Shown piece by piece: positions 14,405 to 27,500 of a DNA stretch of 64,000 bases (position 1 is its first letter; each line of letters opens with the position of its first letter). The notes beneath the pieces are model-generated. The model ran no database searches. It was not told the DNA's origin and saw only the letters and a list, made by a program, of their open reading frames with translations. Origin of the DNA: Vespa crabro (Eukaryota > Arthropoda > Insecta > Hymenoptera > Vespidae); the NCBI RefSeq assembly GCF_910589235.1, contig NC_060966.1:558001-622000 (forward strand), in the 5' to 3' direction. A program made the translations under genes and the position numbers.

Positions 14405-16024
14405 AATTTTTCGCTCATATACGCGTATCGTCGAAAAACGAAATCTTGAAATCTCGTTCAATTTCAATGATTTTATATTCTATCGATGCAGAATAAAGAA
14501 TATAACAAGAATATAACGTTTTTACTATGTTTAAATACGCGTTTTCATATGATAATTGTCGAAAAACGTAATCGACATACGCGAATTTCGGTATATGCGA
14601 AGATAAAATCGTGAAATCTTTAATAATACTTGTGCCACAGTTAGAAAAATGTTACCAATCGATTCAGAACATTGCATTTCATAAGATCAAACATCTATTT
14701 TATATTGGAATCAAAGTTTTTAACATTCTTTCATATCGTATATACGATTTTTCGCTCATATACGCGTATCGTCGAAAAACGAAAACTTGAAATCTCGTTC
14801 AATTTCAATGATTTTATATTCTATCGATGCAGAATAAAGAATATAACAAGAATATAACGTTTTTACTATGTTTAAATACGCGTTTTCATATGATAATTGT
14901 CGAAAAACGTAATCGACATACGCGAATTTCGGTATATGCGAAGATAAAATCGTGAAATCTTTAATAATACTTGTGCCACAGTTAGAAAAATGTTACCAAT
15001 CGATTCAGAACATTGCATTTCATAAGATCAAACATCTATTTTATATTGGAATCAAAGTTTTTAACATTCTTTCATATCGTATATACGATTTTTCGCTCAT
15101 ATACGCGTATCGTCGAAAAACGAAAACTTGAAATCTCGTTCAATTTCAATGATTTTATATTCTATCGATGCAGAATAAAGAATATAACAAGAATATAACG
15201 TTTTTACTATGTTTAAATACGCGTTTTCATATGATAATTGTCGAAAAACGTAATCGACATACGCGAATTTCGGTATATGCGAAGATAAAATCGTGAAATC
15301 TTTAATAATACTTGTGCCACAGTTAGAAAAATGTTACCAATCGATTCAGAACATTGCATTTCATAAGATCAAACATCTATTTTATATTGGAATCAAAGTT
15401 TTTAACATTCTTTCATATCGTATATACGATTTTTCGCTCATATACGCGTATCGTCGAAAAACGAAAACTTGAAATCTCGTTCAATTTCAATGATTTTATA
15501 TTCTATCGATGCAGAATAAAGAATATAACAAGAATATAACGTTTTTACTATGTTTAAATACGCGTTTTCATATGATAATTGTCGAAAAACATAATCGACA
15601 TACGCGAATTTCGGTATATGCGAAGATAAAATCGTGAAATCTTTAATAATACTTGTGCCACAGTTAGAAAAATGTTACCAATCGATTCAGAACATTGCAT
15701 TTCATAAGATCAAACATCTATTTTATATTGGAATCAAAGTTTTTAACATTCTTTCATATCGTATATACGATTTTTCGCTCACATACGCGTATCGTCGAAA
15801 AACGAAAACTTGAAATCTCGTTCAATTTCAATGATTTTATATTCTATCGATGCAGAATAAAGAGTTTAACAAGAATATAACGTTTTTACTATGTTTAAAT
15901 ACGCGTTTTCATATGATAATTGTCGAAAAACCTAATCGACATACGCGAATTTCGGTATATGCGAAGATAAAATCGTGAAATCTTTAATAATACTTGTGCC
16001 ACAGTTAGAAAAATGTTACCAATC
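14405..16024 (+). repeat. Unstructured near-consensus monomers
   Basis: About five monomers with scattered private variants, such as AAACATAATCG near 15590 and AGAGTTTAAC near 15863. No repeated combination of variants is seen. No gene or other element. Confidence 0.75.
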
Positions 16025-19000
16025 GATTCAGAACATTGCATTTCATAAGATCAAACATCTATTTTATATTGGAATCAAAGTTTTTAAAATTCTTTCATAT
16101 CGTATATACGATTTTTCGCTCATATACGCGTATCGTCGAAAAACGAAAACTTGAAATCTCGTTCAATTTCAATGATTTTATATTCTATCGATGCAGAATA
16201 AAGAATATAACAAGAATATAACGTTTTTACTATGTTTAAATACGCGTTTTCATATGATAATTGTCGAAAAACGTAATCGACATACGCGAATTTCGGTATA
16301 TGCGAAGATAAAATCGTGAAATCTTTAATAATACTTGTGCCACAGTTAGAAAAATGTTACCAATCGATTCAGAACATTGCATTTCGTAAGATCAAACATC
16401 TATTTTATATTGGAATCAAAGTTTTTAACATTCTTTCATATCGTATATACGATTTTTCGCTCATATACGCGTATCGTCGAAAAACGAAAACTTGAAATCT
16501 CGTTCAATTTCAATGATTTTATATTCTATCGATGCAGAATAAAGAATATAACAAGAATATAACGTTTTTACTATGTTTAAATACGCGTTTTCATATGATA
16601 ATTTTCGAAAAACGTAATCGACATACGCGAATTTCGGTATATGCGAAGATAAAATCGTGAAATCTTTAATAATACTTGTGCCACAGTTAGAAAAATTTAC
16701 CAATCGATTCAGAACATTGCATTTCATAAGATCAAACATCTATTTTATATTGGAATCAAAGTTTTTAACATTCTTTCATATCGTATATACGATTTTTCGC
16801 TCATATACGCGTATCGTCGAAAAACGAAAACTTGAAATCTCGTTCAATTTCAATGATTTTATATTCTATCGATGCAGAATAAAGAATATAACAAGAATAT
16901 AAGGTTTTTACTATGTTTAAATACGCGTTTTCATATGATAATTGTCGAAAAACGTAATCGACATACGCGAATTTCGGTATATGCGAAGATAAAATCGTGA
17001 AATCTTTAATAATACTTGTGCCACAGTTAGAAAAATGTTACCAATCGATTCAGAACATTGCATTTCATAAGATCAAACATCTATTTTATATTGGAATCAA
17101 AGTTTTTAAAATTCTTTCATATCGTATATACGATTTTTCGCTCATATACGCGTATCGTCGAAAAACGAAAACTTGAAATCTCGTTCAATTTCAATGATTT
17201 TATATTCTATCGATGCAGAATAAAGAATATAACAAGAATATAACGTTTTTACTTTGTTTAAATACGCGTTTTCATATGATAATTGTCGAAAAACGTAATC
17301 GACATACGCGAATTTCGGTATATGCGAAGATAAAATCGTGAAATCTTTAATAATACTTGTGCCACAGTTAGAAAAATGTTACCAATCGATTCAGAACATT
17401 GCATTTCATAAGATCAAACATCTATTTTATATTGGAATCAAAGTTTTTAACATTCTTTCATATCGTATATACGATTTTTCGCTCATATACGCGTATCGTC
17501 GAAAAACGAAAACTTGAAATCTCGTTCAATTTCAATGATTTTATATTCTATCGATGCAGAATAAAGAATATAACAAGAATATAACGTTTTTACTATGTTT
17601 AAATACGCGTTTTCATATGATAATTGTCGAAAAACGTAATCGACATACGCGAATTTCGGTATATGCGAAGATAAAATCGTGAAATCTTTAATAATACTTG
17701 TGCCACAGTTAGAAAAATGTTACCAATCGATTCAGAACTTTGCATTTCATAAGATCAAACATCTATTTTATATTGGAATCAAAGTTTTTAACATTCTTTC
17801 ATATCGTATATACGATTTTTCGCTCATATACGCGTATCGTCGAAAAACGAAAACTTGAATTCTCGTTCAATTTCAATGATTTCATATTCTATCGATGCAG
17901 AATAAAGAATATAACAAGAATATAACGTTTTTACTTTGTTTAAATACGCGTTTTCATATGATAATTGTCGAAAAACGTAATCGACATACGCGAATTTCGG
18001 TATATGCGAAGATAAAATCGTGAAATCTTTAATAATACTTGTGCCACAGTTAGAAAAATGTTACCAATCGATTCAGAACATTGCATTTCATAAGATCAAA
18101 CATCTATTTTATATTGGAATCAAAGTTTTTAAAATTCTTTCATATCGTATATACGATTTTTCGCTCATATACGCGTATCGTCGAAAAACGAAAACTTGAA
18201 ATCTCGTTCAATTTCAATGATTTTATATTCTATCGATGCAGAATAAAGAATATAACAAGAATATAACGTTTTTACTTTGTTTAAATACGCGTTTTCATAT
18301 GATAATTGTCGAAAAACGTAATCGACATACGCGAATTTCGGTATATGCGAAGATAAAATCGTGAAATCTTTAATAATACTTGTGCCACAGTTAGAAAAAT
18401 GTTACCAATCGATTCAGAACATTGCATTTCATAAGATCAAACATCTATTTTATATTGGAATCAAAGTTTTTAACATTCTTTCATATCGTATATACGATTT
18501 TTCGCTCATATACGCGTATCGTCGAAAAACGAAAACTTGAAATCTCGTTCAATTTCAATGATTTTATATTCTATCGATGCAGAATAAAGAATATAACAAG
18601 AATATAACGTTTTTACTATGTTTAAATACGCGTTTTCATATGATAATTTTCGAAAAACGTAATCGACATACGCGAATTTCGGTATATGCGAAGATAAAAT
18701 CGTGAAATCTTTAATAATACTTGTGCCACAGTTAGAAAAGTGTTACCAATCGATTCAGAACATTGCATTTCATAAGATCAAACATCTATTTTATATTGGA
18801 ATCAAAGTTTTTAACATTCTTTCATATCGTATATACGATTTTTCGCTCATATACGCGTATCGTCGAAAAACGAAAACTTGAAATCTCGTTCAATTTCAAT
18901 GATTTTATATTCTATCGATGCAGAATAAAGAATATAACAAGAATATAACGTTTTTACTATGTTTAAATACGCGTTTTCATATGATAATTGTCGAAAAACG

Positions 19001-19433
19001 TAATCGACATACGCGAATTTCGGTATATGCGAAGATAAAATCGTGAAATCTTTAATAATACTTGTGCCACAGTTAGAAAAATGTTACCAATCGATTCAGA
19101 ACTTTGCATTTCATAAGATCAAACATCTATTTTATATTGGAATCAAAGTTTTTAACATTCTTTCATATCGTATATACGATTTTTCGCTCATATACGCGTA
19201 TCGTCGAAAAACGAAAACTTGAATTCTCGTTCAATTTCAATGATTTTATATTCTATCGATGCAGAATAAAGAATATAACAAGAATATAACGTTTTTACTA
19301 TGTTTAAATACGCGTTTTCATATGATAATTTTCGAAAAACGTAATCGACATACGCGAATTTCGGTATATGCGAAGATAAAATCGTGAAATCTTTAATAAT
19401 ACTTGTGCCACAGTTAGAAAAATGTTACCAATC
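16025..19433 (+). repeat. Overlapping 3-mer (1023 bp) and 4-mer (1364 bp) patterns
   Basis: TTTTTAAAATTC occurs at 16088, 17110 and 18133, spaced 3 x 341 (one step short by the 1-bp deletion near 16696). The second and third also share TACTTTGTTTAAA (17254, 18277). Independently, GAACTTTGC plus TTGAATTCTCG occurs at 17739/17860 and at 19103/19224, spaced 4 x 341. A further variant, ATAATTTTCG, lies at 16604, 18649 and 19331. Two interleaved periods imply successive unequal exchanges with different offsets. Confidence 0.82.
16691..16700. other. 1-bp deletion (340-bp monomer)
   Basis: GAAAAATTTACC replaces GAAAAATGTTACC. It shifts the phase of the array by one base from here on. Confidence 0.88.
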
Positions 19434-22340
19434 GATTCAGAACATTGCATTTCATAAGATCAAACATCTATTTTATATTGGAATCAAAGTTTTTAACATT
19501 CTTTCATATCGTATATACGATTTTTCGCTCATATACGCGTATCGTCGAAAAACGAAAACTTGAAATCTCGTTCAATTTCAATGATTTTATATTCTATCGA
19601 TGCAGATTAAAGAATATAACAAGAATATAACGTTTTTACTATGTTTAAATACGCGTTTTCATATGATAATTGTCGAAAAACGTAATCGACATACGCGAAT
19701 TTCGGTATATGCGAAGATAAAATCGTGAAATCTTTAATAATACTTGTGCCACAGTTAGAAAAATGTTACCAATCGATTCAGAACATTGCATTTCATAAGA
19801 TCAAACATCTATTTTATATTGGAATCAAAGTTTTTAACATTCTTTCATATCGTATATACGATTTTTCGCTCATATACGCGTATCGTCGAAAAACGAAAAC
19901 TTGAAATCTCGTTCAATTTCAATGATTTTATATTCTATCGATGCAGAATAAAGAATATAACAAGAATATAACGTTTTTACTATGTTTAAATACGCGTTTT
20001 CATATGATAATTGTCGAAAAACGTAATCGACATACGCGAATTTCGGTATATGCGAAGATAAAATCGTGAAATCTTTAATAATACTTGTGCCACAGTTAGA
20101 AAAATGTTACCAATCGATTCAGAACATTGCATTTCATAAGATCAAACATCTATTTTATATTGGAATCAAAGTTTTTAACATTCTTTCATATCGTATATAC
20201 GATTTTTCGCTCATATACGCGTATCGTCGAAAAACGAAAACTTGAAATCTCGTTCAATTTCAATGATTTTATATTCTATCTATGCAGAATAAAGAATATA
20301 ACAAGAATATAACGTTTTTACTATGTTTAAATACGCGTTTTCATATGATAATTGTCGAAAAACGTAATCGACATACGCGAATTTCGGTATTTGCGAAGAT
20401 AAAATCGTGAAATCTTTAATAATACTTGTGCCACAGTTAGAAAAATGTTACCAATCGATTCAGAACATTGCATTTCATAAGATCAAACATCTATTTTATA
20501 TTGGAATCAAAGTTTTTAACATTCTTTCATATCGTATATACGATTTTTCGCTCATACACGCGTATCGTCGAAAAACGAAAACTTGAAATCTCGTTCAATT
20601 TCAATGATTTTATATTCTATCGATGCAGAATAAAGAATATAACAAGAATATAACGTTTTTACTATGTTTAAATACGCGTTTTCATATGATAATTGTCGAA
20701 AAACGTAATCGACATACGCGAATTTCGGTATATGCGAAGATAAAATCGTGAAATCTTTAATAATACTTGTGCCACAGTTAGAAAAATGTTACCAATCGAT
20801 TCAGAACATTGCATTTCATAAGATCAAACATCTATTTTATATTGGAATCAAAGTTTTTAACATTCTTTCATATCGTATATACGATTTTTCGCTCATATAC
20901 GCGTATCGTCGAAAAACGAAAACTTGAAATCTCGTTCAATTTCAATGATTTTATATTCTATCGATGCAGAATAAAGAATATAACAAGAATATAACGTTTT
21001 TACTATGTTTAAATACGCGTTTTCATATGATAATTTTCGAAAAACGTAATCGACATACGCGAATTTCGGTATATGCGAAGATAAAATCGTGAAATCTTTA
21101 ATAATACTTGTGCCACAGTTAGAAAAATGTTACCAATCGATTCAGAACATTGCATTTCATAAGATCAAACATCTATTTTATATTGGAATCAAAGTTTTTA
21201 ACATTCTTTCATATCGTATATACGATTTTTCGCTCATATACGCGTATCGTCGAAAAACGAAAACTTGAAATCTCGTTCAATTTCAATGATTTTATATTCT
21301 ATCGATGCAGAATAAAGAATATAACAAGAATATAACGTTTTTACTATGTTTAAATACGCGTTTTCATATGATAATTGTCGAAAAACGTAATCGACATACG
21401 CGAATTTCGGTATATGCGAAGATAAAATCGTGAAATCTTTAATAATACTTGTGCCACAGTTAGAAAAATGTTACCAATCGATTCAGAACATTGCATTTCA
21501 TAAGATCAAACATCTATTTTATATTGGAATCAAAGTTTTTAACATTCTTTCATATCGTATATACGATTTTTCGCTCATATACGCGTATCGTCGAAAAACG
21601 AAAACTTGAAATCTCGTTCAATTTCAATGATTTTATATTCTATCGATGCAGAATAAAGAATATAACAAGAATATAACGTTTTTACTATGTTTAAATACGC
21701 GTTTTCATATGATAATTGTCGAAAAACGTAATCGACATACGCGAATTTCGGTATATGCGAAGATAAAATCGTGAAATCTTTAATAATACTTGTGCCACAG
21801 TTAGAAAAATGTTACCAATCGATTCAGAACATTGCATTTCATAAGATCAAACATCTATTTTATATTGGAATCAAAGTTTTTATCATTCTTTCATATCGTA
21901 TATACGATTTTTCGCTCATATACGCGTATCGTCGAAAAACGAAAACTTGAAATCTCGTTCAATTTCAATGATTTTATATTCTGTCGATGCAGAATAAAGA
22001 ATATAACAAGAATATAAAGTTTTAACTATGTTTAAATACGCGTTTTCATATGATAATTGTCGAAAAACGTAATCGACATACGCGAATTTCGGTATATGCG
22101 AAGATAAAATCGTGAAATCTTTAATAATACTTGTGCCACAGTTAGAAAAATGTTACCAATCGATTCAGAACATTGCATTTCATAAGATCAAACATCTATT
22201 TTATATTGGAATCAAAGTTTTTAACATTCTTTCATATCGTATATACGATTTTTCGCTCATATACGCGTATCGTCGAAAAACGAAAACTTGAAATCTCGTT
22301 CAATTTCAATGATTTTATATTCTATCGATGCAGAATAAAG

Positions 22341-22360
22341 AATATAACAACAATACGTTT
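22341..22360. other. 3-bp deletion within the 11-bp tandem duplication (338-bp monomer)
   Basis: The second AAGAATATAAC half is reduced, giving AACAACAATACG where the consensus has AACAAGAATATAACG. This is the only indel longer than one base that I see in the window, and it lies in the only short tandem duplication of the monomer. Slippage or repair across the 11-bp repeat is the likely cause. Confidence 0.88.
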
Positions 22361-23937
22361 TTACTATGTTTAAATACGCGTTTTCATATGATAATTGTCG
22401 AAAAACGTAATCGACATACGCGAATTTCCGTATATGCGAAGATAAAATCGTGAAATCTTTAATAATACTTGTGCCACAGTTAGAAAAATGTTACCAATCG
22501 ATTCAGAACATTGCATTTCATAAGATCAAACATCTATTTTATATTGGAATCAAAGTTTTTAACATTCTTTCATATCGTATATACGATTTTTCGCTCATAT
22601 ACGCGTATCGTCGAAAAACGAAAACTTGAAATCTCGTTCAATTTCAATGATTTTATATTCTATCGATGCAGAATAAAGAATGTAATAAGAATATAACGTT
22701 TTTACTATGTTTAAATACGCGTTTTCATATGATAATTGTCGAAAAACGTAATCGACATACGCGAATTTCGTTATATGCGAAGATAAAATCGTGAAATCTT
22801 TAATAATACTTGTGCCACAGTTAGAAAAATGTTACCAATCGATTCAGAACATTGCATATCATAAGATCAAACATCTATTTTATATTGGATTCAAAGTTTT
22901 TAACATTCTTTCATATCGTATATACGATTTTTCGCTCATATACGCGTATCGTCGAAAAACGAAAACTTGAAATCTCGTTCAATTTCAATGATTTTATATT
23001 CTATCGATGCAGAATAAAGAATATAACAAGAATATAACGTTTTTACTATGTTTAAATACGCGTTTTCATATGATAATTGTCGAAAAACGTAATCGACATA
23101 CGCGAATTTCGGTATATGCGAAGATAAAATCGTGAAATCTTTAATAATACTTGTGCCACAGTTGGAAAAATGTTACCAATCGATTCAGAACATTGCATTT
23201 CATAAGATCAAACATCTATTTTATATTGGAATCAAAGTTTTTAACATTCTTTCATATCGTATATACGATTTTTCGCTCATATACGCGTATCGTCGAAAAT
23301 CGAAAACTTGAAATCTCGTTCAATTTCAATGATTTTATATTCTATCGATGCAGAATAAAGAATATAACAAGAATATAACGTTTTTACTATGTTTAAATAC
23401 GCGTTTTCATATGATAATTGTCGAAAAACGTAATCGACATACGCGAATTTCGGTATATGCGAAGATAAAATCGTGATATCTTTAATAATACTTGTGCCAC
23501 AGTTAGAAAAATGTTACCAATCGATTCAGAACATTGCATTTCATAAGATCAAACATCTATTTTATATTGGAATCAAAGTTTTTAACATTCTTTCATATCG
23601 TATATACGATTTTTCGCTCATATACGCGTATCGTCGAAAAACGAAAACTTGAAATCTCGTTCAATTTCAATGATTTTATATTCTATCGATGCAGAATAAA
23701 GAATATAACAAGAATATAACGTTTTTACTATGTTTAAATACGCGTTTTCATATGATAATTGTCGAAAAACGTAATCGACATACGCGAATTTCGGTATATG
23801 CGAAGATAAAATCGTGAAATCTTTAATAATACTTGTGCCACAGTTAGAAAAATGTTACCAATCGATTCAGAACATTGCATTTCATAAGATCAAACATCTA
23901 TTTTATATTGGAATCAAAGTTTTTAACATTCTTTCAT

Positions 23938-23951
23938 ATCGTATATACGAT
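23938..23951. repeat. 14-bp perfect palindrome in each monomer
   Basis: ATCGTATATACGAT equals its own reverse complement. It is present at the same offset (75-88 of each monomer) in nearly all copies. Scattered copies break it, for example GTATGTACG in the copies near 1104 and 63495, CGGATATACG near 24965, 43378 and 44060, and CGAATATACG near 34510, 36556, 40650, 41332 and 60085. It could be a dyad for a dimeric DNA-binding protein or a cruciform seed; neither is demonstrated. Confidence 0.9.
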
Positions 23952-23984
23952 TTTTCGCTCATATACGCGTATCGTCGAAAAACG
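23948..23984. repeat. Bulged inverted repeat enclosing a 10-bp palindrome
   Basis: CGATTTTTCG (23948-23957) can pair with CGAAAAACG (23976-23984) as a nine-base-pair stem with one bulged A. The intervening 18 bases include ATACGCGTAT (23963-23972), itself a perfect palindrome. Together with the 14-bp palindrome just upstream, about 47 bases of each monomer form a dense dyad-symmetric region. The structure recurs about 188 times. Three copies (A-runs at 3525, 57054 and 61485) lose one A in the right arm, and two copies (62499, 63860) lose a base in the inner palindrome. Confidence 0.8.
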
Positions 23985-24039
23985 AAAACTTGAAATCTCG
24001 TTCAATTTCAATGATTTTATATTCTATCGATGCAGAATA

Positions 24040-24061
24040 AAGAATATAACAAGAATATAAC
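24040..24061. repeat. 11-bp perfect tandem duplication inside the monomer
   Basis: AAGAATATAAC occurs twice in direct tandem (24040-24050 and 24051-24061). It is present in essentially every monomer, so the duplication predates amplification of the array. The only multi-base indel I see in the window, a 3-bp loss near 22350, falls exactly in this element. Confidence 0.9.
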
Positions 24062-24113
24062 GTTTTTACTATGTTTAAATACGCGTTTTCATATGATAAT
24101 TGTCGAAAAACGT
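24060..24113. repeat. 8-bp inverted repeat with 38-base loop
   Basis: ACGTTTTT (24060-24067) is the reverse complement of AAAAACGT (24106-24113). The right arm overlaps the second TCGAAAAACG word of the monomer. In an A/T-rich sequence a stem of this size is weak evidence for structure, but it is conserved across almost all copies because the array is homogeneous. Confidence 0.6.
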
Positions 24114-24545
24114 AATCGACATACGCGAATTTCGGTATATGCGAAGATAAAATCGTGAAATCTTTAATAATACTTGTGCCACAGTTAGAAAAATGTTACC
24201 AATCGATTCAGAACATTGCATTTCATAAGATCAAACATCTATTTTATATTGGAATCAAAGTTTTTAACATTCTTTCATATCGTATATACGATTTTTCGCT
24301 CATATACGCGTATCGTCGAAAAACGAAAACTTGAAATCTCGTTCAATTTCAATGATTTTATATTCTATCGATGCAGAATAAAGAATATAACAAGAATATA
24401 ACGTTTTTACTATGTTTAAATACGCGTTTTCATATGATAATTGTCGAAAAACGTAATCGACATACGCGAATTTCGGTATATGCGAAGATAAAATCGTGAA
24501 ATCTTTAATAATACTTGTGCCACAGTTAGAAAAATGTTACCAATC

Positions 24546-27500
24546 GATTCAGAACATTGCATTTCATAAGATCAAACATTTATTTTATATTGGAATCAAA
24601 GTTTTTAACATTCTTTCATATCGTATATACGATTTTTCGCTCATATACGCGTATCGTCGAAAAACGAAAACTTGAAATCTCGTTCAATTTCAATGATTTT
24701 ATATTCTATCGATGCAGAATAAAGAATATAACAAGAATATAACGTTTTTACTATGTTTAAATACGCGTTTTCATATGATAATTTTCGAAAAACGTAATCG
24801 ATATACGCGAATTTCGGTATATGCGAAGATAAAATCGTGAAATCTTTAATAATACTTGTGCCACAGTTAGAAAAATGTTACCAATCGATTCAGAACATTG
24901 CATTTCATAAGATCAAACATCTATTTTATATTGGAATCAAAGTTTTTAACATTCTTTCATATCGGATATACGATTTTTCGCTCATATACGCGTATCGTCG
25001 AAAAACGAAAACTTGAAATCTTGTTCAATTTCAATGATTTTATATTCTATCGATGCAGAATAAAGAATATAACAAGAATATAACGTTTTTACTATGTTTA
25101 AATACGCGTTTTCATATGATAATTGTCGAAAAACGTAATCGACATACGCGACTTTCGGTATATGCGAAGATAAAATCGTGGAATCTTTAATAATACTTGT
25201 GCCACAGTTAGAAAAATGTTACCAATCGATTCAGAACATTGCATTTCATAAGATCAAACATCTATTTTATATTGGAATCAAAGTTTTTAACATTCTTTCA
25301 TATCGTATATACGATTTTTCGCTCATATACGCGTATCGTCGAAAAACGAAAACTTGAAATCTCGTTCAATTTCAATGATTTTATATTCTATCGATGCAGA
25401 ATAAATAATATAACAAGAATATAACGTTTTTACTATGTTTAAATACGCGTTTTCATATGATAATTGTCGAAAAACGTAATCGACATACGCGAATTTCGGT
25501 ATATGCGAAGATAAAATCGTGAAATCTTTAATAATACTTGTGCCACAGTTAGAAAAATGTTACCAATCGATTCAGAACATTGCATTTCATAAGATCAAAC
25601 ATCTATTTTATATTGGAATCAAAGTTTTTAACATTCTTTCATATCGTATATACGATTTTTCGCTCATATACGCGTATCGTCGAAAAACGAAAACTTGAAA
25701 TCTCGTTCAATTTCAATGATTTTATATTCTATCGATGCAGAATAAAGAATATAACAAGAATATAACGTTTTTACTATGTTTAAATACGCGTTTTCATATG
25801 ATAATTGTCGAAAAACGTAATCGAAATACGCGAATTTCGGTATATGCGAAGATAAAATCGTGAAATCTTTAATAATACTTGTGCCACAGTTAGAAAAATG
25901 TTACCAATCGATTCAGAACATTGCATTTCATAAGATCAAACATCTATTTTATATTGGAATCAAAGTTTTTAACATTCTTTCATATCGTATATACGATTTT
26001 TCGCTCATATACGCGTAACGGCGAAAAACGAAAACTTGAAATCTCGTTCAATTTCAATGATTTTATATTCTATCGATGCAGAATAAAGAATATAACAAGA
26101 ATATAACGTTTTTACTATGTTTAAATACGCGTTTCCTTATGATAATTGTCGAAAAACGTAATCGACATACGCGAATTTCGGTATATGCGAAGATAAAATC
26201 GTGAAATCTTTAATAATACTTGTGCCACAGTTAGAAAAATGTTACCAATCGATTCAGAACATTGCATTTCATAAGAACAAACATCTATTTTATATTGGAA
26301 TCAAAGTTTTTAACATTCTTTCATATCGTATATACGATTTTTCGCTCATATACGCGTATCGTCGAAAAACGAAAACTTGAAATCTCGTTCAATTTCAATG
26401 ATTTTATATTCTATCGATGCAGAATAAAGAATATAACAAGAATATAACGTTTTTACTATGTTTAAATACGCGTTTTCATATGATAATTGTCGTAAAACGT
26501 AATCGACATACGCGAATTTCGGTATATGCGAAGATAAAATCGTGAAATCTTTAATAATACTTGTGCCACAGTTAGAAAAATGTTACCAATCGATTCAGAA
26601 CATTGCATTTCATAAGATCAAACATCTATTTTATATTGGAATCAAAGTTTTTAACATTCTTTCATATCGTATATACGATTTTTCGCTCATATACTCGTAT
26701 CGTCGAAAAACGAAAACTTGAAATCTCGTTCAATTTCAATGATTTTATATTCTATCGATGCAGAATAAAGAATATAACAAGAATATAACGTTTTTACTAT
26801 GTTTAAATACGCGTTTTCATATGTTAATTGTCGAAAAACGTAATCGACATACGCGAATTTCGGTATATGCGAAGATAAAATCGTGAAATCTTTAATAATA
26901 CTTGTGCCACAGTTAGAAAAATGTTACCAATCGATTCAGAACATTGCATTTCATAAGATCAAACATCTATTTTATATTGGAATCAAAGTTTTTAACATTC
27001 TTTCATATCGTATATACGATTTTTCGCTCATATACGCGTATCGTCGAAAAACGAAAACTTGAAATCTCGTTCAATTTCAATGATTTTATATTCTATCGAT
27101 GCAGAATAAAGAATATAACAAGAATATAACGTTTTTACTATGTTTAAATACGCGTTTTCATATGATAATTGTCGAAAAACGTAATCGACATACGCGAATT
27201 TCGGTATATGCGAAGATAAAATCGTGAAATCTTTAATAATACTTGTGCCACAGTTAGAAAAATGTTACCAATCGATTCAGAACATTGCATTTCATAAGAT
27301 CAAACATCTATTTTATATTGGAATCAAAGTTTTTAACATTCTTTCATATCGTATATACGATTTTACGCTCATATACGCGTATCGTCGAAAAACGAAAACT
27401 TGAAATCTCGTTCAATTTCAATGATTTTATATTCTATCGATGCAGAATAAAGAATATAACAAGAATATAACGTTTTTACTATGTTTAAATACGCGTTTTC

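Larger units (their letters stand above)
23875..24060 (+). other. Incidental 61-codon open frame in the monomer (judged non-coding)
   Basis: Most monomers show a frame of 61 codons that opens on TTG, not ATG, and closes at TAA. The putative peptide is rich in F, I, R, Y and N, as expected from translating A/T-rich DNA, and I see no recognisable domain, clear signal peptide or ribosome-binding context. Seven copies have in-frame stops (TAA at 4528, 6574 and 29367; TGA at 32755, 37869 and 59716; TAG at 40275), and further copies are frameshifted by 1-bp indels. The stop at 4528 was itself duplicated to 6574 with its block. This is what neutral satellite DNA gives; no product is proposed. Confidence 0.9.
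23864..24204 (+). repeat. Representative consensus monomer of the 341-bp satellite
   Basis: This copy appears to match the majority base at every position and serves as the reference for internal landmarks. In order it contains: GATTCAGAAC at the chosen start; a T/A-rich stretch; a 14-bp palindrome (23938-23951); a 10-bp palindrome (23963-23972); the word TCGAAAAACG; the polyadenylation-like word AATAAA; an 11-bp tandem duplication (24040-24061); a second TCGAAAAACG; the CpG words ATACGCG (three per monomer in all); and TTACCAATC at the end. By count it has 52 C, 46 G and 22 CpG (including the junction to the next copy). The start point is arbitrary because the array is circularly permutable. 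Confidence 0.95.
19434..24545 (+). repeat. Weakly structured satellite segment
   Basis: About fifteen monomers with mostly private substitutions. ATAATTTTCG recurs at 21036. The copies anchored near 23534, 23875 and 24216 are at or very near consensus. The copy anchored at 22173 contains the only multi-base indel (3 bp near 22350). I see nothing else here. Confidence 0.75.

Noticed and set aside
24036..24041. AATAAA polyadenylation signal in every monomer
   Set aside because: The hexamer is present in CAGAATAAAGAAT and changed to AAAAAA in copies near 36490, 41265 and 58655. It is expected by chance at 71% A+T and there is no gene for it to serve.
24126..24152. CENP-B box-like site on the minus strand
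   Set aside because: CTTCGCATATACCGAAA keeps TTCG and one CG of the motif but lacks the central A and the GGG end, about six of nine essential positions. The word ATTCGCG nearby fits no better. Too weak in A/T-rich DNA.
23864..24204. Firm species or family assignment of the satellite
   Set aside because: Nothing in the monomer matches a satellite I can name with confidence. CpG richness and A/T content suggest an invertebrate, perhaps a hymenopteran insect, but only a database search could settle it.
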